Position numbers and translations under genes: made by a program
Notes under the pieces: generated by a model
Seen by the model: the letters and a program-made list of their open reading frames with translations, nothing else
Told to the model about the DNA's origin: nothing
Database searches by the model: none
NCBI GenBank assembly: GCA_002346545.1
Contig: DEAA01000022.1
Span: forward strand, 35,600 to 70,542
Direction: 5' to 3'
DNA from: Acidobacteria bacterium UBA2994
Lineage (GTDB): Bacteria; Acidobacteriota; Vicinamibacteria; Vicinamibacterales; UBA8438
DNA: 34,943 nt
Shown here: positions 1-7,341 of the stretch, in pieces
Numbering within the stretch: position 1 is the stretch's first letter
Layout of the letters: each line of letters begins with the position of its first letter

Positions 1-576
1 GGCCTTGGCCGTCTTGGCGGCCTTCGTGGTCTTGGTCGCCTTGGCCTTCGGTTTCGCCTTCGCGCGGGCAATCGCCTTGGCACGATTGACGAAGCAGCGC
101 TCGAGCGCCCTGTCGACCTTCTGGTCGATCGCCTCGGCCGTATCGCCGATGACCTCCGAAATCTCAGACACCACCAGGAACTTAGCCCGATCGAGCATCC
201 GCTTCTCGCGGAACGACAAGTTCTTCGATTTGGCCAAGAACGTCAGGTTCTTCAGGACATCGACAACGTCGTAGATCGACCCTGTCCGCATCTTGTCCGA
301 GTTGTCCTTGAAGCGTCCTTTCCAGTTCTGGTGGTTATCAATCTTGCCGTTGCCGAGCAGCGTGAAGAGCTTCTTCACCTCTTGGTCGGCAATAGCTCGC
401 CGAAGGCCCACGGCCTCGACATTGTCGACCGGCACGAGCACAATCGTGTCGCTGTCGGCCATGCGCAGCGAATAGAACCCACACGTGGTGTCCATAATCG
501 TGCGCGTCTCGATCCGCTCAACGACCCCGAGACCGTGATTCGGGTAAATGACCTTGTCGCCAACCTCGAATTTCAC
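1..576 (-). CDS. carD: CarD/CdnL-family RNA polymerase-binding transcription regulator (3' end outside window)
   Basis: CarD-family proteins bind the RNA polymerase beta subunit and stabilise open complexes at many promoters, including rRNA promoters. The reading frame opens with GTG at 576 (V-K-F-E-V-G-D-K-V-I-Y-P) and gives the typical N-terminal Tudor-like RNAP-interaction domain, with the conserved YPNHGLGVVE stretch at about residues 11-20. A helical C-terminal DNA-binding domain follows (about residues 70-160). From about residue 165 the chain becomes a Lys/Ala-rich, histone-like tail that runs off the window edge after 192 codons. GTG is chosen because a GGGGG tract precedes it and no in-frame ATG lies nearby; an ATG one base away is out of frame. 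A sigma70-like promoter lies about 50 bp upstream. The family call is firm; the full length and the end of the basic tail cannot be seen. Confidence 0.93.
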   Translation of the reverse strand, partial: MKFEVGDKVIYPNHGLGVVERIETRTIMDTTCGFYSLRMADSDTIVLVPVDNVEAVGLRRAIADQEVKKLFTLLGNGKIDNHQNWKGRFKDNSDKMRTGSIYDVVDVLKNLTFLAKSKNLSFREKRMLDRAKFLVVSEISEVIGDTAEAIDQKVDRALERCFVNRAKAIARAKAKPKAKATKTTKAAKTAKA

Positions 577-622
577 ATTGCCCCCAGTTGGATCCAGGTT
601 TTCCGTCCTTCAGAACCCTAAA

Positions 623-651
623 ACTATAGCGCATCATGCGTCACAGATCAA
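623..651 (-). promoter_or_regulatory. sigma70-like promoter of carD
   Basis: On the minus strand, -35 TTGATC (646-651) and -10 TATAGT (623-628) are separated by exactly 17 bp. Transcription would start near 616, leaving a leader of about 40 nt before the GTG at 576. This is the best two-box promoter in the window. Confidence 0.7.
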
Positions 652-745
652 CCGCAAACCTAGTAAGAATAGAGAGTTATGGGTTTTTGAATAACCAAAA
701 AAACATCACAATCACGGGTCATGCAGGTACCTAAATTCCTGCCGT

Positions 746-759
746 TGCAACCGGTTGCA
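746..759. promoter_or_regulatory. 14-bp perfect palindrome resembling a LacI/GalR-family operator
   Basis: TGCAACCGGTTGCA reads the same on both strands and has the central CG typical of LacI/GalR-family operators. It lies about 95 bp upstream of the carD -35 box and 205 bp upstream of the methyltransferase start. The operator role is inferred; no LacI-family gene is in the window. Confidence 0.4.
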
Positions 760-787
760 CGGACTTGCTCAGTCTTACGACCCAATT

Positions 788-805
788 AATTACATTTATG
801 TAATT
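788..805. repeat. AT-rich inverted repeat (8+2+8)
   Basis: AATTACAT-TT-ATGTAATT has perfect 8-bp arms inside an AT-rich patch of an otherwise GC-rich sequence. It could be a regulator site or a melting or bending element; nothing in the sequence decides between these. Confidence 0.4.
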
Positions 806-964
806 TAATTTGCGGTCCGGGGAATCGACACCGTGGCTAGGTCATTCAACAAATAGCCAGAAGAATGCCACCGACTCGGGTACCTGAGAGGCGGGCACAG
901 CTATAGGGCGCAAATACTGTAGAGTAGGGGCCGCGTAAGCCCCGATCGAGAGCGAGGACACCCA

Positions 965-1555
965 ATGCAGAGCCCTGCGACGTCACCTGCAGCATGGACG
1001 GCTGCGGCCGTGCTGCTGGCACTGGTGCTGCTGGCGCAGCCATCGTTCAACTTGGTGGCGGCCCAGGATGCGGAAAGCCTGGCGCCATACGTGCCAACCC
1101 CTCAGGAAGTGGTCAACCGGATGCTTGAGCTAGCCGAGGTCACGAGCGACGACGTGGTCTACGACCTGGGCTGCGGTGACGGCCGGATCGTGATTACGGC
1201 CGCCCTTCGCTATGGTGCCAGAGGGGTCGGCATCGACTTCGATCCCGAACGGATTGCCGAAGCGAACGCCAATGCCGAACTGCAGGGCGTAGAGGATCTC
1301 GTCACCTTTATCCAGCAGGACGCGATGACCGCCGACGTATCGGACGCGACGGTCGTGACGCTGTACCTGCTGTCGTCGTCGAATCGGAAGCTTCGCCCTA
1401 TCCTGACCCGACAACTCGCGCCCGGCTCGCGAATCGTGTCGCACGCCTTTCGCATGGGCGACTGGGACCCAGAAGAAACGGTGAACTTCCCGGACGACCG
1501 TGGCAATATGCGTACGCTTCATCTGTGGCGCACCGACGGCCGCGTACGCCCCTGA
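965..1555 (+). CDS. Exported class I SAM-dependent methyltransferase
   Basis: A 196-residue protein with an N-terminal hydrophobic signal or anchor (about residues 11-33) ending near Ala-Ala-Gln. A compact Rossmann methyltransferase domain follows. Motif I is DLGCGDG at 67-73 and the ribose-binding acidic residue is Asp91 (GIDFD). The PYVPTP lead-in at 41-46 is common in small exported methyltransferases of this type. The substrate is unknown, and an envelope location for a SAM-dependent enzyme is unusual because SAM is cytosolic, so the N-terminus may act as a membrane anchor with the domain inside. The ATG is preceded by a GAGCGAGGA Shine-Dalgarno region. tRNA-Leu follows 51 nt after the stop and may share the transcript. 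Confidence 0.85.
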   Translation: MQSPATSPAAWTAAAVLLALVLLAQPSFNLVAAQDAESLAPYVPTPQEVVNRMLELAEVTSDDVVYDLGCGDGRIVITAALRYGARGVGIDFDPERIAEANANAELQGVEDLVTFIQQDAMTADVSDATVVTLYLLSSSNRKLRPILTRQLAPGSRIVSHAFRMGDWDPEETVNFPDDRGNMRTLHLWRTDGRVRP

Positions 1556-1606
1556 CCCGGAGCCCCCTCGACGTGAGGCGTCGGGCGACGGGCCACCCCG
1601 CTCCGT

Positions 1607-1693
1607 GCCGGAGTGGTGAAACTGGCAGACGCGCGGGATTCAAAATCCCGTGGACTTCGGTCCGTGTGGGTTCGAACCCCACCTCCGGCACCA
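1607..1693 (+). tRNA. tRNA-Leu (anticodon CAA), CCA encoded
   Basis: A full class II cloverleaf is visible. The acceptor stem is GCCGGAG/CTCCGGC, and the anticodon stem CGGGA/TCCCG encloses loop TTCAAAA (1639-1645), giving CAA at 1641-1643. A long variable arm (GGAC-TTCG-GTCC), the T arm GTGGG-TTCGAAC-CCCAC, discriminator A and encoded CCA complete it. It decodes UUG. Six T residues at 1694-1699 follow directly and could help end transcription. No promoter is evident in the 51-nt gap upstream. Confidence 0.97.
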
Positions 1694-1723
1694 TTTTTTC
1701 TCAGCAAAAGCGGCCATCGATTA

Positions 1724-1760
1724 GGAGACGCGGAACTTCTGGTCACGGAGTTTCGTCTCC
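1724..1760. repeat. Imperfect inverted repeat downstream of tRNA-Leu
   Basis: GGAGACG (1724-1730) pairs with CGTCTCC (1754-1760), with an inner AACT/AGTT extension. There is no following T tract, so a terminator role is uncertain. Confidence 0.3.
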
Positions 1761-1899
1761 GCTCGGCCTCCCACAGGCTCCCGTGGTCTTCACCCTGCCC
1801 CGTTGCTGCTGATCGCCATCGCCGCCTGCCAGCTTCCGGTTCGCCGTGCGACCCAGGTAGATCCGATGGTCCCCTTCGGCACCAATAGGCTTTTCCGAC

Positions 1900-1905
1900 T
1901 ACAAT
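1900..1905 (+). promoter_or_regulatory. -10-like TACAAT, possible leaderless promoter of the first amidohydrolase
   Basis: TACAAT ends 8 nt before the ATG at 1914, which would place transcription initiation at or next to the start codon. No Shine-Dalgarno and no convincing -35 box are seen. The same spacing occurs before genes at 5963 and 11546. Confidence 0.4.
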
Positions 1906-1913
1906 TCGGCGGC

Positions 1914-3293
1914 ATGAGACGACTTGGACTGGCCATTGCGGGAGTGGCCCTGCTGACAGCAGGGTGCGGCGGCAACACGACCCCGGAGGGCCAGCCGGAA
2001 TCGACCGAGCCTGGCGGCGTGGCCCTGGTGGGCGGGCAGCTGATCGACGGCACCGGCGGTGCGCCGGTGGCCGACTCGGTGGTAATCGTCAGAGATGGCC
2101 GGATCGAGAGCGCTGGTCCACGGGAGACGACCCCGATACCGGACGGGGTCGAGACGGTAGACCTGGCGGGAAAGACCCTGATGCCCGGCCTCGTGAACCT
2201 CCACGTGCACTATCGCGAGGGCGGCGAGGAAATCCAGCGGCAGTTCGACGCTCAACTGCACTACGGTGTCACAACCGCGCGCAGCATCGGCAGCGACACC
2301 CCCGAGCGCGTCGCCTTCCTGCTCGAATCAGCGGGTCGCACGAACGCCCCCCGCACCTTCACCGCAGGGCTCGGCTTCTCTCGCCCGGGTGGCTTCAACG
2401 CCGCAGGGCGAAACGCCCCGGAGACCCAAGAAGAGGCACGACAACTGGTCCGCGATCAGCTCGCGCTCGGCGTCCACTTCATCAAGATGTGGGTCAATGA
2501 GGTCGCCGAGCCAGATCGGAAGATCACCCCCGAGATTCGGAGCGCCATCATCGACGAAGCGATCGCCAACGGCGCCATCCCAGTCGCGCACATCGACGAA
2601 GAGGCGGACGGACGGCAGCTAATCGGGGCCGGGCTGACCGACTTCCTGCACAGCACCGTCCTGACCTTCGGCCCCGGATCCGGCGCGCCGATGGACGACC
2701 CCGACCCGTCGGCCGAGTTCATCCAGATGTGCCTGGAGTCTGGCGCCTACTTCACGCCGACCCTCTCCATCATCCAGGGCAACTGGCACTTCGCCGAGAA
2801 CCCCGGGCTGCTCGACGACCCGGACCTACAGGCGGCGTTCGGCACCTACAACCCGGACGCGCTGGCTGGCTGGCAGGACGAGGAACGCCGGGCGAGCGTG
2901 GTCAGCGCCGACAACTTCGAGGACCGCAAGGCGGCCTTCCGGCAGGCCCAAGACTTCGTGCGGACGATGCACGAAGCCGGCGTCAAGGTGGCCATGGGGA
3001 ACGATGCCGGCACCCCGAACGTACCGTTCGGGTGGGGCATGCACCACGAGATGGAGCTCTACGTGGAGGCTGGCCTGAGCCCGATGGAGGCGATCATCGC
3101 CGCCACCAATCTCGGCGCGAGCCAGATGCCCCCGGTCGGAGAGGCAGACTTCGGGACGCTCGAGGCGGGCAAGGTGGCAGACCTGATCGTGCTGAACGCC
3201 AACCCGCTGGCCGACATTACCAACACCCTGGACATCGACCGGGTGATGCGGCTCGGCGAGTGGGTCGACCGGTCCGCCCTAACCGCGAACTAG
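1914..3293 (+). CDS. Lipoprotein amidohydrolase (imidazolonepropionase/prolidase-like, COG1228 type), paralog 1
   Basis: A 459-residue metal-dependent hydrolase. The start at 1914 is chosen over the frame's opening at 1803 because it gives a classic lipoprotein signal with lipobox L-T-A-G-C and lipidated Cys18. The composite domain follows with IDGTGG (44-49) and the urease-superfamily metal motif HVH at 97-99 after MPGLVNL. Further likely ligands are the Lys in FIKMW, His in AHIDEE, His in FLHST, and Asp in MGNDAG. The family includes Xaa-Pro dipeptidases and cyclic-amide hydrolases; the substrate cannot be read here. It is closely similar along its length to the gene at 5963. Its stop codon overlaps that of the convergent gene in a shared CTAG (3290-3293). 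Confidence 0.88.
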   Translation: MRRLGLAIAGVALLTAGCGGNTTPEGQPESTEPGGVALVGGQLIDGTGGAPVADSVVIVRDGRIESAGPRETTPIPDGVETVDLAGKTLMPGLVNLHVHYREGGEEIQRQFDAQLHYGVTTARSIGSDTPERVAFLLESAGRTNAPRTFTAGLGFSRPGGFNAAGRNAPETQEEARQLVRDQLALGVHFIKMWVNEVAEPDRKITPEIRSAIIDEAIANGAIPVAHIDEEADGRQLIGAGLTDFLHSTVLTFGPGSGAPMDDPDPSAEFIQMCLESGAYFTPTLSIIQGNWHFAENPGLLDDPDLQAAFGTYNPDALAGWQDEERRASVVSADNFEDRKAAFRQAQDFVRTMHEAGVKVAMGNDAGTPNVPFGWGMHHEMELYVEAGLSPMEAIIAATNLGASQMPPVGEADFGTLEAGKVADLIVLNANPLADITNTLDIDRVMRLGEWVDRSALTAN

Positions 3294-4282
3294 CGCCCTT
3301 CGGCTTCCTGCAAACGGGCGCCGGCCAGGATGTTGTACAGGCCGTAGTTGCCTTCGTGGCAAGCGTACTCGAAGAGCGGCATCTCGTTCTTCACCATCGG
3401 CAGGCGGTAGGTCCAGGGACGATCCCAGGCCCCAGGATCGGTCACGGTCACCTCATAGATCAGTAACCCGTCCGAGACACGGGTAAACCGCTCGATCAGG
3501 TGCAGATCGCGCGTGGTCACCCCGGCGCGGAAGCTGGTCTCGCGCAGAAAGTTGGTGGTCTCGACCACCAAGGTCTCACCCTCCCAGCGCCCACGGGAAT
3601 CGCCCATCCACTGACGTACGCCATCCGGCAAGTGCGGTCGCCCGTCGAGCGGAATGATCCGTGAACTATGGACCATCTCATTCAGGAGTAAGACGTGGTC
3701 TTCAGTCTGGGCAATCTGAACGTTTTGGTTGTAGCCGGCCGGATTCATAGGCGGCCCAGAGTTGAAGCCCAGAATGCATCGGACGGCGAACATGCCATCT
3801 CCGAGGTCATCCACCCACCCGCCCGGAGTAGGGGCGTGCCGATCGATACCTGTCCGCGAGTCGACGAGCACTTGCCGTCTGACCGCAGCCTCAGCGTGGA
3901 GCGGGGGGACTCGGCCATCCGGCGGATCGACCACAAGGGAGGTCTGATTCGTCTCGGCCACGCCGTCGCCGGTCTCGAACCAGAACTGGTTGTAGTTTCC
4001 GACGATGTCGGCCGGTTCCTGGTCGTCCCGCACCTCAAACTCGGCGAACCGAGCCGCCTCAAAGGCCGCCGCCTCCTCCTCGGTGAAGAACGCCTGATTC
4101 CCGAGCTCGGTGGGACGCTCGAACGGCGTCAAGGTCCGGAAGTCCCAGACGCCGTTCAGATCGGGCGCGCCCCAAGAGGTAGCAGGCCCGCCGCCCTCTG
4201 GAGCCTGAGCGGCGACCGGGGTCGCCAGCTCGCCCCACCAGAACCCGAGCCCAAGGATCGTCACCAACGTCCGTACATGCAC
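3290..4282 (-). CDS. Exported protein of an unrecognised family (copy A of three)
   Basis: A 330-residue protein with a signal peptide (about residues 1-25, ending AAQA). I do not recognise a named domain. It shares a fixed pattern with the products at 4763-5782 and 22346-23353: PDLNGVW near the mature N-terminus, then TPFERP, a VVDPPDGR segment, DGRPHLPD, GDSRGRWEGETLVVETT, ERFTRV, and a C-terminal FEYACHEGNYG. The GTG start at 4282 lies just after the stop of the DUF2147 gene, with a GGAGGGTGA Shine-Dalgarno. It is the last gene of a three-gene minus-strand operon. Conserved Cys, His, Glu and Trp residues suggest a folded periplasmic ligand-binding or enzymatic domain, but that is inference. 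Confidence 0.85.
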   Translation of the reverse strand: MHVRTLVTILGLGFWWGELATPVAAQAPEGGGPATSWGAPDLNGVWDFRTLTPFERPTELGNQAFFTEEEAAAFEAARFAEFEVRDDQEPADIVGNYNQFWFETGDGVAETNQTSLVVDPPDGRVPPLHAEAAVRRQVLVDSRTGIDRHAPTPGGWVDDLGDGMFAVRCILGFNSGPPMNPAGYNQNVQIAQTEDHVLLLNEMVHSSRIIPLDGRPHLPDGVRQWMGDSRGRWEGETLVVETTNFLRETSFRAGVTTRDLHLIERFTRVSDGLLIYEVTVTDPGAWDRPWTYRLPMVKNEMPLFEYACHEGNYGLYNILAGARLQEAEGR

Positions 4283-4283
4283 G

Positions 4284-4763
4284 TCACCCTCCCCCGACGC
4301 CTTCCGCGTCGGACTCCTCGAGCTTGGTCCACTCGACGGTACGACCGAGCAACCGGATACCCAGCCAGCCGCGCACCTTCAGTACGCCGTCCTTAAGTTC
4401 GAGATCCGCTTTGTATTGCTTCCCGTTCTCGGGGTTGTAGATCCGCCCATCCTTCCATTTCCTACCATCGAACCGGAAATTCAGGATGAAGTCGGCCCCA
4501 AGCAATGAGCGACCTTGCAACTGCGGGTCCGGATTCTGGGCATCGATACCATCGGCCGGTGGCTCGTCGTAGAAGTGCACGAATTTCCCGTGATAGAGCC
4601 CGTCCCGCTCGTACATCTCCACGTAGGCGCCGTCACCGGTGTCCCACCGCCCAAGGATGACGGCGGGCAGCTCCGGAGAAGCCTGCGCCCAGATGGCGGC
4701 GGGCAGCAGACCGCTCGCGGCGACGGCCACAGCCAGTCCGAGCACGGCCACTCGCCTGCGCAT
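4284..4763 (-). CDS. Exported DUF2147-family protein
   Basis: A 159-residue protein with a signal peptide ending about Ala-Ile-Trp-Ala-Gln. The mature part matches the DUF2147 pattern: GRWDTGDGAYVEMYE, then NPDPQLQGRSLLG, GRIYNPENGKQY, a repeated hydrophobic LELKDGVLKVRG strand and a final Arg-Thr-Val-Glu-Trp. DUF2147 proteins are small periplasmic beta-barrel proteins of unclear function. The ATG at 4763 overlaps the upstream gene's TGA as TGATG, so translation is probably coupled. A GTG one codon earlier is possible. It sits between two members of the same unknown exported family, suggesting a joint envelope role. Confidence 0.85.
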   Translation of the reverse strand: MRRRVAVLGLAVAVAASGLLPAAIWAQASPELPAVILGRWDTGDGAYVEMYERDGLYHGKFVHFYDEPPADGIDAQNPDPQLQGRSLLGADFILNFRFDGRKWKDGRIYNPENGKQYKADLELKDGVLKVRGWLGIRLLGRTVEWTKLEESDAEGVGGG

Positions 4764-5782
4764 CACTGCCCCGCCGCCTTCTCAGCCGCCCGCGTCGAGC
4801 GCAACGAGAGCTCAGCCGCGTAGTTGCCTTCGTGACACGCATACTCGTAAATGAAGCCAGTCCCCGGGGCCGGACGCATGAAGATGCGCACCGTCCAGGG
4901 CTGGGTCCACGTCGATGGATCGTCGAGCGTGTACTCATACTGCAACCGCTCGGGTCCCACTCTCGTGAACCGCTCGATCAACCGTACGTTGTCCGATGAG
5001 CCGTTGATCCCACCGGTGAACCCGGTCGTCTCGACTACGAAGGTATCCCCCTCCCATCGACCATAGGAAACGCCAAGATCCTGTCGTACGTCGACGACCT
5101 CGCCCGCGGGCCGCACCGGAATCAGCCGGGTATCGTGCATCATTTCCATCTGGATGGCGACATGGGTCGGGGTCTGAAAAACCTGGTAGTTGCTGTTATA
5201 ACCCCGACCGCTCATCGGCAACCGTCCGCCTCGACACAGCACCCCTCGGTCGAGCCGGGCCAATTCCTCGGTCACCCCGCTTGGGGGCCGGGCCAGCACC
5301 GCCTCCCGCTCGGCTCGCGCGCGCTCATTGCGAGCCACGGCCTCGGCCGTCAGCGGCGGAATGCGGCCATTGGGAGGGTCGACGATGAGCGACGTCCGAT
5401 TGTCGAACCACCGCCCCTCCATCCACTGGTTGTCATAGCTCCAGAATGGCGGGCGCTGACCGTCTGGCGCGTCCGGCTCGTTCAGTGAGGCGAGCGCTGA
5501 GAGAAACACGCTATCGCCGAACACCGCGTCTCCGCCCTGAGCGGCGTAGGCGACCGCATGTGCCTCCAGCGCGGCGACCTCCTCGTCGGTCAGCGTGGTG
5601 CGCCCGCCAAGCGCCTCGGGGCGCTGCAGCGGCGTCGCCGAATCACTGGCCCAGATACCCTGAAGATCAGGCCGGCCGTCGGCGGTCCGAGGCACAGTCC
5701 ACCCCTCCGGCGCCTGCGCCCAGCTCGCCGGGGCAAGGGTCACGACCACGGCCACGATCGTCAACAGACGAGTCTTCGTCAT
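4763..5782 (-). CDS. Exported protein of an unrecognised family (copy B of three)
   Basis: A 339-residue relative of the products at 3290-4282 and 22346-23353 and first gene of the three-gene minus operon. The start at 5782 is chosen from a longer open frame because GAAGGAG precedes it and MTKTRLLTIVAVVVTLAPAS forms a signal peptide ending WAQA. Shared landmarks are RPDLQGIW, TPLQRPEALG, SLIVDPPNGR, GRWEGDTFVVETTGF, ERFTRVG, DPSTWTQPWT and the terminal YEYACHEGNYA block. No named family is recognised and no catalytic motif is certain. A promoter-like pair overlapped by an inverted repeat lies at 5813-5841. Confidence 0.85.
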   Translation of the reverse strand: MTKTRLLTIVAVVVTLAPASWAQAPEGWTVPRTADGRPDLQGIWASDSATPLQRPEALGGRTTLTDEEVAALEAHAVAYAAQGGDAVFGDSVFLSALASLNEPDAPDGQRPPFWSYDNQWMEGRWFDNRTSLIVDPPNGRIPPLTAEAVARNERARAEREAVLARPPSGVTEELARLDRGVLCRGGRLPMSGRGYNSNYQVFQTPTHVAIQMEMMHDTRLIPVRPAGEVVDVRQDLGVSYGRWEGDTFVVETTGFTGGINGSSDNVRLIERFTRVGPERLQYEYTLDDPSTWTQPWTVRIFMRPAPGTGFIYEYACHEGNYAAELSLRSTRAAEKAAGQ

Positions 5783-5812
5783 TCCGCTTCTCCTTCGCAT
5801 CAACCCGAGGGC

Positions 5813-5841
5813 AGGATAGGTTGCGGTAGCAGCTGTCGCAA
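5813..5841 (-). promoter_or_regulatory. Promoter of the copy B / DUF2147 / copy A operon
   Basis: On the minus strand, -35 TTGCGA (5836-5841) and -10 TATCCT (5813-5818) are 17 bp apart, each matching 4 of 6 consensus bases. Initiation near 5806 would give a leader of about 25 nt carrying the GGAG ribosome site. Confidence 0.45.
5821..5841. repeat. 21-bp interrupted inverted repeat over the -35/spacer of the minus-strand operon promoter
   Basis: TTGCG (5821-5825) and CGCAA (5837-5841) are outer arms and AGC/GCT are inner arms around a central A. Only the two GT dinucleotides fail to pair. The overlap with the -35 box and spacer is what a repressor operator would look like. Confidence 0.4.
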
Positions 5842-5948
5842 GTGCTCCGCAATGTTGCCACTTCGCTCGGCCACGAAATGTGACTTCCCGATCGCCAGTC
5901 GAGCGCGTGAACTCTCCTCGAATCTCCAATAGAGACCGGCCCCGGTGG

Positions 5949-5954
5949 TAGGAT
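5949..5954 (+). promoter_or_regulatory. -10-like TAGGAT, possible leaderless promoter of the second amidohydrolase
   Basis: TAGGAT ends 8 nt before the ATG at 5963, the same geometry as TACAAT before its paralog at 1914. No Shine-Dalgarno is present between them. Confidence 0.38.
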
Positions 5955-5962
5955 GCGTGGCC

Positions 5963-7336
5963 ATGCGCATCCATTCTCGTCGGTGCCTGCTCCTCCTGAC
6001 CGGTGTCGTCATCACGGCCTGCGGCGGCGCACCGGCGCCCAGCTCCGAAGGTGCTGAACCGGTAGGCCTGGCCATTGTCGGCGCGCGTCTAATCGATGGT
6101 ACCGGCGGCACGCCGGTCGATGACTCTGTGGTGCTCGTGCGCGACGGACGCATCCAGGCAGCCGGCGCTCGTGACGCCGTCCCGGTTCCAGACGGTGCCG
6201 AGGTCGTGGACGCATCGGGACAAACCATCATTCCGGGTCTGGTCGACCTGCACGGCCATTACGGAGGCTCGATCGAGGCAGCCGAACAGGCACTCAAGAA
6301 CCAACTCTACTACGGTGTGACGACGACCAGGAGCATCGGCAGTGACCCCCCAGACAAGGTCGCGCTCATGCTCGAAGCGCACGCCGGGAGAGCCGATCTC
6401 CCCCGAGCCTTCACGGCCGGACTCGGCTTCTCCTACCCCGGCGGGTTCAACTCTAGCTTCCCGAACCTGCCGACAACGGAGGACGAGGCACGAGAAATGG
6501 TCCGCGCGCAGGCGGCGCTCAACGTGCACTTCACCAAGATGTGGATCAACGAGGTGGCCGAACCGGAACGGAAGATTCCGCCAGGCATCCGGATCGCCAT
6601 CGTCGACGAGTCGATTCGGAACGGCCTGGTCCCGGTAGCCCATATCGACGAAGAGGCTGACGCCGTCCAACTGCTCGAAGCGGGGCTCAATGAGTTTCTG
6701 CACAGCACCGTGTTGACCTTCGGCCCAGGTTCAGGGGCTCCGATGGACGACCCCGAGCCGGGTCAGGAGTTCGTCAACCTTTGCCTAGAGCGCGACTGCG
6801 CCTTCACCCCAACGCTCTCGATCATCCAGAACAACTGGCACTTCGCCGAACTCCCGGAGCTACTTGAGGACGCCGACCTTCGGCGGGTAATGAACCCGGG
6901 GGCGCTTGAGCGCTTCAGCGACGCTGAGACCAGGGCCGGGATCATCGAGGCCGACAACTTCACCGACCGACAGGCGGCGTTCCGCCAGGTGCAGAACTTC
7001 GTCAAGACGATTCACGACGCGGGCATCAAGGTAGCGCTGGGCACCGATAGTGGCACGGCGAACGTGCCGATGGGCTGGGGCACACACCACGAGCTCGAGC
7101 TCTACGTCGAGGCGGGACTCACACCGATGGAGACGCTGGTGGCTGCCACCTCTACCGGGGCCAGTCGGATGCCCCCGGTCGGCGAGGCGGATTTCGGGAC
7201 ACTGGCGACCGGAATGAGCGCCGACCTAGTCCTGCTCGACGCCGACCCGCTCGAGGACATTTCGAATACCCTGGCGATCAACCGGGTCATGCTGCGCGGG
7301 GAATGGGTCGACCGAGAGAGCCTGCTCGCGCCCTAA
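5963..7336 (+). CDS. Lipoprotein amidohydrolase (COG1228 type), paralog 2
   Basis: A 457-residue paralog of the product at 1914-3293, collinear over its whole length. It has a lipoprotein signal with lipobox V-I-T-A-C (Cys20), an IDGTGG strand, metal motif HGH in GLVDLHGHYG, KMW Lys, HIDEEAD His, FLHSTV His and the metal-binding Asp in LGTDSG. The block EFLHSTVLTFGPGSGAPMDD is almost identical in both paralogs. The ATG at 5963 is preferred to an in-frame GTG at 5945 because that GTG lies upstream of the -10-like TAGGAT. The minus operon between the paralogs has two paralogous members as well, so the neighbourhood looks duplicated. The substrate is unknown; cyclic amide or Xaa-Pro peptide hydrolysis are family possibilities. 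Confidence 0.87.
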   Translation: MRIHSRRCLLLLTGVVITACGGAPAPSSEGAEPVGLAIVGARLIDGTGGTPVDDSVVLVRDGRIQAAGARDAVPVPDGAEVVDASGQTIIPGLVDLHGHYGGSIEAAEQALKNQLYYGVTTTRSIGSDPPDKVALMLEAHAGRADLPRAFTAGLGFSYPGGFNSSFPNLPTTEDEAREMVRAQAALNVHFTKMWINEVAEPERKIPPGIRIAIVDESIRNGLVPVAHIDEEADAVQLLEAGLNEFLHSTVLTFGPGSGAPMDDPEPGQEFVNLCLERDCAFTPTLSIIQNNWHFAELPELLEDADLRRVMNPGALERFSDAETRAGIIEADNFTDRQAAFRQVQNFVKTIHDAGIKVALGTDSGTANVPMGWGTHHELELYVEAGLTPMETLVAATSTGASRMPPVGEADFGTLATGMSADLVLLDADPLEDISNTLAINRVMLRGEWVDRESLLAP

Positions 7337-7341
7337 TCGGC

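Larger units (their letters stand above)
577..964. other. 388-bp divergent intergenic region, AT-richer than its surroundings
   Basis: No credible coding frame is visible. The region holds the carD promoter, a 14-bp perfect palindrome (746-759), an AT-rich inverted repeat (788-805) and a small GGGGC/GCCCC hairpin (927-943) in the presumed leader of the methyltransferase gene. A clear two-box promoter for the plus-strand gene was not found; TATAGG and TACTGT hexamers near 903-921 are weak candidates. Confidence 0.6.

Noticed and set aside
1790..1912. Minus-strand reading near 1790-1912 resembling the end of a SnoaL/DUF4440-like protein (GSTWVARRTGSWQAAMA)
   Set aside because: The match is short and generic, no second half is found, and the frame continues through the amidohydrolase gene.
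2729..3466. Long plus-strand frame inside and past the first amidohydrolase
   Set aside because: Shifted-frame composition; it overlaps both the amidohydrolase and copy A.
3695..4396. Long plus-strand open frame opposite copy A
   Set aside because: GC-rich genes create long antisense frames; this one lacks domain-like sequence, while the minus strand has a full protein with signal peptide.
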